Shown: piece by piece, positions 15,700 to 24,556 of the stretch
How positions within the stretch are numbered: the first letter of the stretch is position 1
Layout: the number at the start of each line of letters is the position of its first letter
NCBI GenBank assembly: GCA_030765735.1
Contig: JAVCBZ010000051.1
Coordinates: 1 to 43,808 of the forward strand
Reading direction: 5' to 3'
Source of the DNA: Candidatus Susulua stagnicola
GTDB taxonomy: Bacteria > Omnitrophota > Gorgyraeia > Duberdicusellales > 4484-171
Length of the DNA stretch: 43,808 nt
Notes under the pieces: model-generated
The model's input: the letters and a program-made list of their open reading frames with translations, nothing else
Database searches by the model: none
What the model was told of the DNA's origin: nothing
Program-made: the position numbers and the translations under genes

Positions 15700-16658
15700 T
15701 AGTAATTGTTTTGCTATTTTTAATGTTTTTATCAGAGGAGCATAAGTCTTTTAAAAGGCTTAAGGAAAAGTGTGAAAATGATATGGAAACGGTGTCTCAA
15801 AGTTATCTTGATTTAAAAAAAGAGCAAAAGAAATTAAAGAATCAGTTTAGTCGTTTAGAGGACAGCTTGCCTGAACGTTTCTTATTTTATGACTTAACAA
15901 GGAAAATCGCTCCAGTTTTAGACAAGGAAGAATTGTTTAGTTCTTTTGCTGAAGAGATAAAACGTCTTGGTAGGGTGGATATAGTCAGGTTTACTAGGTC
16001 AGGTAATAATGATAAAGGAGTTTTGAAATTTGAATTAGATGATTTTGGCGAGGATATTTTAGAGGTGGGCACAAAATCGAAGAATGCAATTGAATATATG
16101 TCGTATTTCGTAAAACTTTTAAGATTATGTTTAGAAAGAATAAAGCTTTATAATGAGCTACAAGAATTGTCTATTCTTGATTCTTTGACAAAAGTATATA
16201 ATCGCCGATACTTTATGGGACGATATAGAGCTGAATTTCAACGAGCTGAAAAGTTTAAGTTAAATTTAGCATTTTTAATGTTTGATATTGATTATTTTAA
16301 AAAAGTTAATGATACTTATGGTCATTTAGTTGGTGATGCAGTTTTAAGGGAGGTGGCAAGAGTTATACAAGACAATTTACGCGAAATTGATTTTCTTGCT
16401 AGATTTGGGGGGGAAGAATTTGCAGTAATTTTACCAGAAACAGATAAGGCTAGCGCAATAATGGCTGCTGAGCGTATAAGCGCAAAGGTTTCTCGGGAGA
16501 GAATAATGGTTTTTGATGAAATCTTAGGTGTGAATGTGAGTGTAGGCGTAGCGACCTTTCCACAAAATTCTGTGCAGCCAGATGTTCTTAGTGAAATAGC
16601 TGATAAAGCCCTATACAAAGCTAAGCTTTCGGGAAGAAATAGAGTTTGTTGGTTTTAA
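15687..16658 (+). CDS. Membrane-anchored GGDEF diguanylate cyclase
   Basis: One N-terminal membrane helix (residues 1-15), a coiled coil (about 18-60), a degenerate sensory domain, then a GGDEF domain with DSLTKVYNRRYF, MFDIDYFKKVNDTYGH and GGEEF at residues 241-245. All catalytic positions are present. It begins 13 bases inside the previous GGDEF gene. The overlap and shared plan (membrane helix, coiled coil, sensor, cyclase) suggest a duplicated pair translated together. No EAL or HD-GYP phosphodiesterase or PilZ gene is visible here. Confidence 0.85.
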   Translation: MFFLIVIVLLFLMFLSEEHKSFKRLKEKCENDMETVSQSYLDLKKEQKKLKNQFSRLEDSLPERFLFYDLTRKIAPVLDKEELFSSFAEEIKRLGRVDIVRFTRSGNNDKGVLKFELDDFGEDILEVGTKSKNAIEYMSYFVKLLRLCLERIKLYNELQELSILDSLTKVYNRRYFMGRYRAEFQRAEKFKLNLAFLMFDIDYFKKVNDTYGHLVGDAVLREVARVIQDNLREIDFLARFGGEEFAVILPETDKASAIMAAERISAKVSRERIMVFDEILGVNVSVGVATFPQNSVQPDVLSEIADKALYKAKLSGRNRVCWF

Positions 16659-16671
16659 TAATTAATTTTAG

Positions 16672-16699
16672 TTGAAATTTATAGTATTATGTGGATAAT
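16672..16699 (+). promoter_or_regulatory. Possible promoter of the pgi-like gene
   Basis: -35 TTGAAA (16672-16677), 16 bases, -10 GATAAT (16694-16699), followed by CAGGAAG as ribosome site before the ATG at 16720. The match is moderate. Confidence 0.4.
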
Positions 16700-16719
16700 A
16701 GGTTATCAGGAAGACAAGT

Positions 16720-18159
16720 ATGGAAAATAGTTTAGAAAAATATTTAATTGAGGCTGCCAATAGTGAGAAACAAGGGCTTTCTACTGATAATCCTTATTCT
16801 GGTATTGGCTTTGATGATGGAAAAGGTCGTTTAGGTTGGATTAGAACGATTCCTTTTTCAAAAATTAAAGAGTCTTTAGAGAATATAGCGTCTTTATTTT
16901 TAGATAAGAAGAATTTTATATTTGTTGGCATGGGTGGATCGATAAATGGTATTAAACCTCTGATCGCTCTATTCAAAGATAAACCTTTTTATACTATTGA
17001 CAATTTAGACCCTAAAGCCATCACTGAAGTATTAGCTAAAATTGATAAGCTTGAAGAAACAATGGTTATTTCTATTTCTAAATCAGGGACGACTAAAGAA
17101 ACTCAGCTTCTTTCATTGGCTTTAAGAGAAATATTCATTAATCGTTTAGGCAAAGATTCTTGGGTTAACAATTTTTTATGGATTAGTGATCGTGATTCTT
17201 TTGAAAAGCTTGATTCTTTAGGCTGGAAAGAGGCAAAAAAAGCATTGATACAATTCGATCAAGCTAACGATATTGGTGGCAGATTTGCTGCACCACACAC
17301 ACTTATCTTTTTTCTCCCAATGTTTTTATTACTTAATAAAGATTTTTCCGAATTAAAAGATTGTTATGATTCTTTTGTGAATTTAAAGCCAAAAATTCAA
17401 GAAAAAGCTTATTTAGCCTCTTGTGAATGCAAAGGACGGGAAGATGCATATTTTTCGCCACTTATTGTTGGTGGTCTGGATCAGTCATTTTCATCTTGGG
17501 TGGTTCAGCTTTTTCAAGAGTCCTTAGGCTCAAAGTTAAAAGATTTACCGGTAAAAACCTTGATAAATGTTGTTGAGGATAAAATTTTCTTTAGTCTTAA
17601 AATAGGCTTAGATATAGATAATCCGTTAGTATCATTGATTAGCCAGATGTATTTTTTCCAGGTTTTTATTGCTTATTATTCTGCGCAAAAAGAAATTAAT
17701 TTTGTTAGTCAAGGTTTTGTTGAGAAATATAAACAGCAAATGCGTATGCTAGAAGATAGTGGACAAAAGACCACTAATGGAAAAGAAGTTAATCTTGAGC
17801 ATGCAATTAATCAAGTAAAGGAGATTATCAAGCCTGAGCATTGTTTTGTTGAAGTTGTTCTTTATTTTTATCCTACTTCAGAGATAATAGAGTCAATACA
17901 AAGAGTAGTAAGCCAGAGTTTGCCAGGGAGGCGAGTACTAGTTTTTGTAGGGAGCGATTGGAATCATCAATCTTATCAGGCTGCCTTTGGGAGCAAAGAT
18001 ACTTTTTATCTTTTACTTACAGCATCGTCATATGATTCTGTGTTAAAGGAAGTATCTAAAAATACTTTAGAAAAAAATGTCGAAACACTTAAAGTAATTG
18101 CTGAGGCAACCTATCTTACCATTAAGGATAAAGCTCTTCTTTTTTCTTTTCAGACTTAA
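16720..18159 (+). CDS. pgi: Glucose-6-phosphate isomerase family protein (divergent)
   Basis: Expected to interconvert glucose-6-P and fructose-6-P. The SIS fold is clear: VGMGGSINGIKPL and MVISISKSGTTKETQLLS bind the sugar phosphate, and QLFQESLGSKLKDLP carries the catalytic-base Glu region. NDIGGRFAAPHTLIF matches the GGRFS-type segment of the family. The C-terminal SDWNHQSYQAAFGSKDTF replaces the usual His-containing motif, as in isomerase modules fused to transaldolase in other bacteria. The 479-residue length is plausible. Another sugar-phosphate isomerase activity cannot be excluded. Confidence 0.75.
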   Translation: MENSLEKYLIEAANSEKQGLSTDNPYSGIGFDDGKGRLGWIRTIPFSKIKESLENIASLFLDKKNFIFVGMGGSINGIKPLIALFKDKPFYTIDNLDPKAITEVLAKIDKLEETMVISISKSGTTKETQLLSLALREIFINRLGKDSWVNNFLWISDRDSFEKLDSLGWKEAKKALIQFDQANDIGGRFAAPHTLIFFLPMFLLLNKDFSELKDCYDSFVNLKPKIQEKAYLASCECKGREDAYFSPLIVGGLDQSFSSWVVQLFQESLGSKLKDLPVKTLINVVEDKIFFSLKIGLDIDNPLVSLISQMYFFQVFIAYYSAQKEINFVSQGFVEKYKQQMRMLEDSGQKTTNGKEVNLEHAINQVKEIIKPEHCFVEVVLYFYPTSEIIESIQRVVSQSLPGRRVLVFVGSDWNHQSYQAAFGSKDTFYLLLTASSYDSVLKEVSKNTLEKNVETLKVIAEATYLTIKDKALLFSFQT

Positions 18160-18183
18160 GTTTTTTACTTTTTAGTGATGCTT

Positions 18184-18237
18184 GACCCGTTAGAAGTTTT
18201 GTTTTTTTTCATTTGAGTTTGATACTTCTAACGGGTC
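18184..18237 (+). terminator. Long stem-loop after pgi (CCCGTTAGA-type palindrome)
   Basis: GACCCGTTAGAAGT (18184-18197) and ACTTCTAACGGGTC (18224-18237) are perfect 14-base arms around a 26-base U-rich loop. It lies between pgi and pta and probably ends the pgi transcript, although only TTG follows the stem. It shares the CCCGTTAGA core with 11189-11222 and 40424-40455. Confidence 0.6.
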
Positions 18238-18323
18238 TTGAAAAAACAAATATTTTGTGGTAATATTCATTTTTGCATAGAGTATTGTAAAGATGAATTT
18301 ATGAGTAAAAAGGAGAAAGTATT

Positions 18324-19289
18324 ATGGATAGTATTGTTAATAAAATAAGAGAAATAGCTAAAAGTAACTCTAAAGTAATTGTTTTTCCTGAAGCTGATGA
18401 TGAAAGAGTCCTTGAAGCTGTAGAACGAATAAAAGAAGAAGGAATTGCCAAGCCTTTATTGCTTACTCAAGATAATCTTGATCCGGAAAAGCAAGAGGAA
18501 TTTGCCAATCTTTTTTTTGAGCGCAAACAAGTCAAAGGAGTTACTTTTGAAGAAGCTCGAGAATTAATGGAAAATCCGCTTTATTATGCGGCAATGATGG
18601 CTCGTTATGGTTATGCTGATGGTTTTGTTGCTGGAGCAAAATACACTACTTCTTCAGTGGTGCGAGCAGCGCTTAATTGCTTGCAGCTAGATAAAGAAGT
18701 AAGGATTGTTTCAAGTTGTTTTATCATGGCAGTTCCTGATTGTGTTTATGGAGAAAAAGGGGTTTTCGTTTATGCTGATTGTGGAGTAATACCTTATCCA
18801 ACAAGTGAACAGCTTGCAAATATTGCAATTTCTAGTGCACGTTTTGCTAGAGATGTTTTGGAGATTACGCCTCGGGTTGCTCTTCTGAGTTTTTCTACTA
18901 AAGGGAGTGCTGAAGGAAGATGGGTTGATAAGATAAAAGAAGCTGTTGAAATTGCTAATGCAAAGAATAATGATTTTTTAATTGATGGAGAATTACAAGG
19001 GGATAGCGCTTTGGTGCCGGAAATTGCTTCTAGGAAATTAGGCGAAAGTAAAGTTGCAGGTCAGGCAAATGTTCTGATTTTTCCAAATTTAGATGCCGGT
19101 AATATTTGCTATAAATTAACTCAACGTCTTGCTAAAGCTAGGGCTATTGGCCCGATAATTATAGGTACAAAACAGCCATGTAGTGATTTATCTCGAGGTT
19201 GCGATGTGGAAGATATCATAGATTGTACAGCGGTATGTGTAATTAGAGCCCAGAAGCGGGAAAAAGCTGAGGCCAACAACAGCCTATGA
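18324..19289 (+). CDS. pta: Phosphate acetyltransferase (short form)
   Basis: Converts acetyl-CoA and phosphate to acetyl phosphate, feeding AckA, which is encoded next with a 4-base overlap. The 321-residue protein is the catalytic PTA domain only. It has KVIVFPEADDERVLEAVERI at the N-terminus, ADGFVAGAKYTTSSVVRAAL, and near the end LIFPNLDAGNICYKLTQRLA plus AIGPIIIGTKQPCSDLSRGC, the acetyl-CoA-binding signature. The pair gives ATP from acetyl-CoA by substrate-level phosphorylation, as expected in a fermenter. AAAGGAG precedes the ATG. Confidence 0.94.
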   Translation: MDSIVNKIREIAKSNSKVIVFPEADDERVLEAVERIKEEGIAKPLLLTQDNLDPEKQEEFANLFFERKQVKGVTFEEARELMENPLYYAAMMARYGYADGFVAGAKYTTSSVVRAALNCLQLDKEVRIVSSCFIMAVPDCVYGEKGVFVYADCGVIPYPTSEQLANIAISSARFARDVLEITPRVALLSFSTKGSAEGRWVDKIKEAVEIANAKNNDFLIDGELQGDSALVPEIASRKLGESKVAGQANVLIFPNLDAGNICYKLTQRLAKARAIGPIIIGTKQPCSDLSRGCDVEDIIDCTAVCVIRAQKREKAEANNSL

Positions 19290-20374
19290 AAATTTTGATT
19301 GTCAATTGTGGCAGTTCCTCGATAAAGTATAAACTTTATGATTTTCCTTCAAATTCTCTTCTTGTTAAAGGTGTTATTGAGAGAATTGGCGAAACAAAAT
19401 CTCAAGTTCAAAATCATCACCAAGGAATAAAAGTTCTAGTAGAGGATATCCTCAATAAAGGGGTGGTCACTAATTTAAATGAAATCTCTGCTATTGGTCA
19501 CAGGGTTGTCCATGGAGGGGAAACTTTTACTCAACCGCATTTAATTGATGCCAAAGTAATAAAAAAGATAGAAGAATGTGCACAATTGGCTCCTTTACAC
19601 AATCCAGTAAATTTGGCTGGAATTATCGGTTGTCGAAAACTTTTTCCTCGTATACCACAAGTAGCTGTGTTTGACACTGCTTTTCATCAGACTATTCCTG
19701 AATATGCCTTTATGTATCCTTTACCAATTGAATATTATAAAAAATATAAAATACGAAAGTATGGTTTTCATGGCACTTCTCATCAATTTATTGCCACAGA
19801 AGCTGCTAAGATTTTGAAAAAGCCTTTAAACAAATTACGTTTAATCACCTGTCACTTGGGGAATGGATGTAGTGTCGCTGCTATTGATAAAGGCAAATCT
19901 ATAGATACTTCAATGGGATTCACTCCTCTTGAAGGTTTAATGATGGGCACACGTTCTGGTGATGTTGATATTGCGGCAATTTTTTATCTTATGAAAAAAG
20001 AAAATTTTTCAGTTTCTGAGATGGATAATATCTTAAATAAAAAAAGTGGAATTTTAGGAATTTTTGGTTCAAGTAATGATTTTCGTGCTTTGAAAAAAGC
20101 TGCAAAAGCCGGAAATTCTAGAGCTAAGCTAGCTTATGAGATGTTTATCTATAGGCTTAAGAAGTATATAGGTGCTTATTACTTTATTTTAGGGCGACCC
20201 GATGCAATATGCATTACTGGTGGCATTGGTGAACATTCAAATCAAATTGATAGTATTACAAAAAAGGATATTTTAAAAATTGGTGATAAAAAAACTAAAG
20301 TTTTAGTTATCCCAACTGATGAAGAATTGATGATTGCTAATTTAACTTACGAATTATTAAAAAAAAAGGGGTGA
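19286..20374 (+). CDS. ackA: Acetate kinase (canonical copy)
   Basis: ASKHA-fold kinase that makes ATP and acetate from acetyl phosphate. All catalytic positions known from the Methanosarcina enzyme can be matched: N7 in IVNCGSSSIKYK, the Arg in IGHRVVHGGE, the Asp in VFDTAFHQT, the His in ITCHLGNGCS, the Arg in MMGTRSGDVD, the nucleotide loop ITGGIGEHS and the Glu in PTDEELMIA. At 362 residues it is slightly short of the usual 400. It is the benchmark for the two altered paralogues at 27181 and 28400. Confidence 0.96.
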   Translation: MKILIVNCGSSSIKYKLYDFPSNSLLVKGVIERIGETKSQVQNHHQGIKVLVEDILNKGVVTNLNEISAIGHRVVHGGETFTQPHLIDAKVIKKIEECAQLAPLHNPVNLAGIIGCRKLFPRIPQVAVFDTAFHQTIPEYAFMYPLPIEYYKKYKIRKYGFHGTSHQFIATEAAKILKKPLNKLRLITCHLGNGCSVAAIDKGKSIDTSMGFTPLEGLMMGTRSGDVDIAAIFYLMKKENFSVSEMDNILNKKSGILGIFGSSNDFRALKKAAKAGNSRAKLAYEMFIYRLKKYIGAYYFILGRPDAICITGGIGEHSNQIDSITKKDILKIGDKKTKVLVIPTDEELMIANLTYELLKKKG

Positions 20375-20441
20375 ATTTTAGTAAAAATTAAACAGATAAG
20401 GTACTTCGGGAACTTTCGTTCTCTCAGTATCAATTCGATCT

Positions 20442-20466
20442 AGCATTTTTTCAAAGAAAAAGTGCT
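20442..20466 (+). other. Stem-loop in the panD leader
   Basis: AGCATTTTTTC (20442-20452) pairs with GAAAAAGTGCT (20456-20466) with one G-U pair and a 3-base loop. It lies 21 bases before the panD ATG. No U-run follows. It may affect translation or be the 3' end structure of ackA. Confidence 0.35.
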
Positions 20467-20487
20467 GATCTCATTGAGGAGAAAACA

Positions 20488-20850
20488 ATGATGAGAACAA
20501 TGCTTAAATCAAAAATTTCTTATGCGGTCGTAAATGATGCTCAACTTTATTATAAGGGTAGTATTACTATTGATGAGAGTATAATGGAAGTTGCTGACTT
20601 AAAACAAGGCGAGAAAGTAGACGTTCTAAACCTTAACAATGGTGTACGATTACAGACCTATGTTATTAAGGGCATCAAGAATAGTGGTGTAATTTGTCTC
20701 AATGGTCCAGCTGCTCGATTAGGATTCAAGGGGGATAAGATTGTAATTATTTCTTATGGATTGTATCAAGAAGAAGAACTGGATAAGTTAAAAGGAAAAT
20801 ACGTAGAAGTAGATGAACAAAACAAAATTAAAAATACATACTTGGCCTGA
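20488..20850 (+). CDS. panD: Aspartate 1-decarboxylase proenzyme
   Basis: Makes beta-alanine for pantothenate and CoA. The proenzyme self-cleaves between G24 and S25 (YYKGSITID), turning Ser25 into the pyruvoyl cofactor. Both residue numbers match the E. coli enzyme when the first ATG is used, which supports this start. LNLNNGVRLQTYVIKG and LNGPAARLGFKGDKIVIISY are typical. GAGGAG precedes the start. The last 38 bases overlap the def gene in another frame. Confidence 0.95.
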   Translation: MMRTMLKSKISYAVVNDAQLYYKGSITIDESIMEVADLKQGEKVDVLNLNNGVRLQTYVIKGIKNSGVICLNGPAARLGFKGDKIVIISYGLYQEEELDKLKGKYVEVDEQNKIKNTYLA

Positions 20851-21328
20851 AGATATTTTGCGCAATAGATGCAAAAAAATAGATAAAGTGGATGAAAAGA
20901 TTAAATATCTGCTTGATGAAATGCTTTGCTTAATGAGGATTAGCGGAGGTGCTGGTTTAGCTGGAAATCAAGCTGGTTTGGATTTAAGTTTGATTGTTAT
21001 CGAAATTGAAAATCGTGTTTTTAAATTGATTAATCCTGAAATTATAAAAAGAGAAGGTTCAGTAAGTTTTGCTGAAGGATGTTTGAGCTTTCCAGGTTTA
21101 GAACTTGAGCCAAAAAGAAATAAAAAGGTTTGGGTCTCAGCTCTTGATCAAGAGGGCAAACCGGTAAAGATAGAGGCTGAAGGTTTTTTAGCGGTTGCTT
21201 TTCAACATGAAATTGATCATATTAAAGGAATAACTTTTATCAATAGAGTTTCTTTTTGGAGCAGAGTAAAAGCTTATCCTAAATTACGAAAAATTATTCA
21301 AAAAACAAAAGATGAGCTGCGAAAATAA
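20813..21328 (+). CDS. def: Peptide deformylase
   Basis: Removes the formyl group from nascent proteins with a metal held by C and two His. Motif 1 is GAGLAGNQAG, where the family usually has GLAAPQ, so Pro is replaced by Asn. Motif 2 EGCLSFPGLE and motif 3 QHEIDHIKG (H132, E133, H136) are intact. The length of 171 residues is normal. The start lies 38 bases inside panD. No later start would keep the first strand, so the overlap appears real. Confidence 0.92.
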   Translation: MNKTKLKIHTWPEDILRNRCKKIDKVDEKIKYLLDEMLCLMRISGGAGLAGNQAGLDLSLIVIEIENRVFKLINPEIIKREGSVSFAEGCLSFPGLELEPKRNKKVWVSALDQEGKPVKIEAEGFLAVAFQHEIDHIKGITFINRVSFWSRVKAYPKLRKIIQKTKDELRK

Positions 21329-21383
21329 AAAGAAGAATACAAAAAAAGTTTGTAATATTTTGTAAAATTGGAGTAAATAAGAT

Positions 21384-22313
21384 ATGAAAAAAGAAATTGA
21401 ATTAGCTATAATTGGTGGTGGTATTGCTGGAGTAGCGGCAGCAGTTTATGCAAAGCGTGCTGGGCTAGAATTTAATATTTTTGAAGCTGGTGGCATTGGT
21501 GGACAATTATTACTAATGGAAGGTATTGATAATTATGTAGGATTAAAAATGGGTATTAAAGGTAGAGAATTAGCTGATAATTTAATTAAAACTTTAGAGG
21601 ATTTAGAAATAAGTATTACTAATGAAGAAATCTTAAAAGTTGAGTTAGAAGATAAAAAGGTTATTTTAGATACAGAAAAATGTCTTTATTCTGCTAAAGG
21701 AATTATTATTGCTACTGGAGCAAAATTTGCAAAATTAGGATTTAAGGGAGAAGGTGAATTTTTAGGTAAAGGAGTATCTTATTGTGCTGTCTGTGATGGT
21801 TTTTTCTTTAAAGGTAAGGATGTAACAGTTGTTGGTGGAGGTAATACTGCTGTAGAAGAAGCTTTGTATCTTGCTGAAATTGCTAATAAAGTTACTATGG
21901 TTCATCGTCGTAATGAATTGAGAGCTATGGAATATTTAAAAAAGCAACTTTTAGCTAAAGACAACATAGAAGTCATTTTTGATAGTGTCGTTAAAGAAGC
22001 CAGGGGTGATAATTTGCTTAAAGAGTTAATCATTGAAGATGTTAATAATGGAAAAAGTAAAACTCTAACTACAGCCGGATTGTTTGTGGCCATTGGTATT
22101 AAACCCAATACCGAATTATTCAAAGATATTGTTTTAGATAAAAAAGGATTTGTTCTCACCAACGAAGAGATGCAGAGTTCAACTAATTTTATTTGGGCTT
22201 GTGGTGATTGTCGAGCTAGGCCTTTAAAACAATTAATAACTGCGGCCTCTGATGGTGCAATCGCTGCACTTAGTGCTTATAAGTACTTTAAAGGACATTA
22301 TGTAAGCGTTTAG
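21384..22313 (+). CDS. trxB: Thioredoxin-disulfide reductase
   Basis: FAD/NADPH flavoprotein that reduces thioredoxin. The FAD site is IIGGGIAGVAAAVYAKRAG, the redox pair C134/C137 lies in SYCAVCDGFFF, and the NADPH site is VTVVGGGNTAVEEALYLA followed by VHRRNELRA. The C-terminal WACGDCRARPLKQL closes the FAD fold. At 309 residues it is normal. GGAG lies upstream of the ATG. No thioredoxin gene is in view. Confidence 0.94.
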   Translation: MKKEIELAIIGGGIAGVAAAVYAKRAGLEFNIFEAGGIGGQLLLMEGIDNYVGLKMGIKGRELADNLIKTLEDLEISITNEEILKVELEDKKVILDTEKCLYSAKGIIIATGAKFAKLGFKGEGEFLGKGVSYCAVCDGFFFKGKDVTVVGGGNTAVEEALYLAEIANKVTMVHRRNELRAMEYLKKQLLAKDNIEVIFDSVVKEARGDNLLKELIIEDVNNGKSKTLTTAGLFVAIGIKPNTELFKDIVLDKKGFVLTNEEMQSSTNFIWACGDCRARPLKQLITAASDGAIAALSAYKYFKGHYVSV

Positions 22314-22320
22314 GAATAGA

Positions 22321-23298
22321 GTGAAAGCAAAAATATTTTTTTTATTTAGGCTTCTAGCAACAGCAGCAATTTTGTTTGCACTTTTTAAATTTATTCCCTA
22401 TGAAAGAATAGTTTTAGTTTATAAGGATTCTAAGAAGGGTTACCTTGTTTTGGGTTTTCTAATTCTTTTTCTTTGTCAAACAATTGGTATATTTAGATGG
22501 AAATTTCTATTATCTTCTTTAGGGGTTAATATTTCCATCTCTGAAGCATTCTATACATATTTTTGTGGTCTTTTTTTGAATCTTTTTTTTCCATCTTTTG
22601 TTGCTGGAGATGTCTTCAGAAGTTATTGCATATCTTATCGATATGGTGATACTGGAAAAGTTGCATCGTCAGTACTTATGGATAGGTTCAGTGGAGGGAT
22701 AGCACTAACCTTAATTGCTCTTATTGCTTTTATTTTTGGGAAAAATATTGTACCTAGTGCCGGAGTTGGTGTTGCTTTATTTATTCTTTGTGCGATTGCT
22801 AGTTTTTCATCTCTTGTAATATTTAGTAAATCATTTTTTCGATCTTTAGTTAAAATATTTAAAAAGAAACCACGTTTTGAAGAAAAACTAATATCTTTTC
22901 ATGGTAAGTTATACTTTTTTAAAAAAAATCCTAAAGTTTTTGTTAAAAGCTTCCTTTTTTCCTTACCGATTCAACTTTTGGGAGCAGTAGCTTTTTTTGT
23001 TATATCTAGAGCTTTTGGCTTAAGTTTGAATCTTATCTATTTCTTTATTGTAATTCCGATTATTACAGCGATTGTTCTTGTTCCAATTACAATTGCTGGT
23101 GCTGGTATGAGAGAGGCTTCAGTTGTTTATTTCTTTTCATTAGTTGGAATTGAGGAGAGTGTTAGCATGGGCATGTCTTTGGTTAATTTAATTTTTTTAA
23201 TATCTATGGGAATTATTGGGGGAATTTTTTATGTTAGTATACATCATCGATGGCTTCAATCTCGTTTACCAGATAAAGGGTCTCAAAGCCTTAATTAA
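22321..23298 (+). CDS. Flippase-like integral membrane protein (LPG synthase TM / UPF0104 family)
   Basis: Roughly eight membrane helices across 325 residues. SFVAGDVFRSYCISYR, VLMDRFSGGIALTLIALIAF and ITIAGAGMREASVVYFF match the YbhN/AglD family of putative lipid-linked substrate flippases. These help move glycolipids or polar lipids across the membrane, and the substrate here is unknown. The start is GTG at 22321, right after trxB. The 3' end overlaps the NYN gene by 68 bases. Confidence 0.8.
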   Translation: MKAKIFFLFRLLATAAILFALFKFIPYERIVLVYKDSKKGYLVLGFLILFLCQTIGIFRWKFLLSSLGVNISISEAFYTYFCGLFLNLFFPSFVAGDVFRSYCISYRYGDTGKVASSVLMDRFSGGIALTLIALIAFIFGKNIVPSAGVGVALFILCAIASFSSLVIFSKSFFRSLVKIFKKKPRFEEKLISFHGKLYFFKKNPKVFVKSFLFSLPIQLLGAVAFFVISRAFGLSLNLIYFFIVIPIITAIVLVPITIAGAGMREASVVYFFSLVGIEESVSMGMSLVNLIFLISMGIIGGIFYVSIHHRWLQSRLPDKGSQSLN

Positions 23299-23692
23299 TC
23301 CGCACATAGGCCTTATTGACTATATTAGAAATAATAAGTTAAGTGGAAGTCACAACAATCAAGTTGTAATTGTTTTTGATGGAGCCCCAAATTTAGAAGC
23401 AATAGAGCGTAGAGGCAAATTTGAGTTGTTGTTTAGTAATCAGGGCTCAGCCGATGATTTAATTGTAAACCGAATAAGAAAAATAAAGAATAAAAAACAA
23501 GTTGTAATGGTAAGCAATGATTGTCAATTGCGCGATTTAGTACGTAATCTTGGGGCAGCAGTTTGTTGGGTAAAGGACTTTATCTTTTCAAAAAAGAGGA
23601 CAATAGAAAAAGAAGAGAATCAGAAAGACATTAGTCCAGAGCTTAAAGATGAAATTACTCAAGAAATGCGTAAAATATGGTTAAAGGAATAA
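23231..23692 (+). CDS. NYN-domain (YacP-like) putative RNase
   Basis: PIN-like NYN fold: the first strand YIIDGFNLVYQ carries the first acidic residue, VVIVFDGAP the second, and SADDLIVNRIRK and MVSNDCQLRDL supply the further conserved Asp residues. The YacP/Rae1 family includes mRNA endonucleases that act at the ribosome. An in-frame TTG at 23216 exists, but the ATG at 23231 has GGGGGA seven bases upstream and is preferred. The first 68 bases overlap the flippase gene. Confidence 0.8.
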   Translation: MLVYIIDGFNLVYQIKGLKALINPHIGLIDYIRNNKLSGSHNNQVVIVFDGAPNLEAIERRGKFELLFSNQGSADDLIVNRIRKIKNKKQVVMVSNDCQLRDLVRNLGAAVCWVKDFIFSKKRTIEKEENQKDISPELKDEITQEMRKIWLKE

Positions 23693-23696
23693 AAGT

Positions 23697-24452
23697 ATGG
23701 GATTTATAAAATTTTTAGGTACTGCTGGAGGCCGTTTTGTGGTGATGAAACAGCTAAGAGCATCAGGAGGAATTTGGTTACAATATAAAGATACCAATGT
23801 CTTCATTGATCCTGGTCCGGGTGCGCTTGTTAAGTGCTGTAGTTCTAGGCCGAAACTTAATCCAGGAAGCTTAGATGCTATCATCTTAACTCATAAGCAT
23901 TTAGATCATAGTAATGATTTAAACGTAATGATTGAGGCGATGACAGAAGGAGGGTTTAAGAAAAGAGGTTTGGTATTTACACCAACAGATGCCTTAGGTG
24001 AGGGCGGAGTAGTACATTCTTATCTTATGGAACATCCTAAGGAAATTAAGCTTTTAAAGAAGGGAAAATTTGAAGTAAGGGATATAAATTTCGAAGTTCC
24101 GATTAAAAATATTCATTCAGTCGAAACCTATGGGTTAAAATTTTATTTAGGAGATGAGATAGTCTCCTTTGTTTCTGATACTAAGTATTTTGATGGTTTA
24201 ATTGATGCTTATAAAGATTCTACTATTCTTATACTTAATGTAGTTTTTTATAAGAGGCGTGATGAGTTTGAACATTTATGTTTAGAAGATGCGATAGAAA
24301 TTATTCGAGATATTAATCCTAAAAAAGCAATTTTAACTCATTTTGGTATGAGTATGCTAAAGGAGAAGCCACATCTTCTAGAAGAAAAAATAAATACTCA
24401 GCTTAAGCAAAATGTAAAATTTGCTAATGATGGCTTTAGTCTTGAGTTTTAG
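23697..24452 (+). CDS. MBL-fold metal-dependent hydrolase
   Basis: Metallo-beta-lactamase fold with the metal motif HxHxDH as THKHLDHSND (H66, H68, D70, H71), a downstream VSDTKYFDG and the last His in AILTHFGM. The N-terminal FLGTAGGRFVV and the position of these motifs are similar to the RNase Z and phosphodiesterase-like MBL groups. The substrate cannot be assigned. It starts 5 bases after the NYN gene, so a shared role in RNA handling is possible but unproven. Confidence 0.8.
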   Translation: MGFIKFLGTAGGRFVVMKQLRASGGIWLQYKDTNVFIDPGPGALVKCCSSRPKLNPGSLDAIILTHKHLDHSNDLNVMIEAMTEGGFKKRGLVFTPTDALGEGGVVHSYLMEHPKEIKLLKKGKFEVRDINFEVPIKNIHSVETYGLKFYLGDEIVSFVSDTKYFDGLIDAYKDSTILILNVVFYKRRDEFEHLCLEDAIEIIRDINPKKAILTHFGMSMLKEKPHLLEEKINTQLKQNVKFANDGFSLEF

Positions 24453-24556
24453 TTGTGCAGATTGTAATCACAAGTGCAAAAGTCAAAGCGCAAAAATAAT
24501 ACCCTCAAAGCTAGAAATTAACAGAGAATCGAAAATCAAAATCTAAAAATAGCAAT

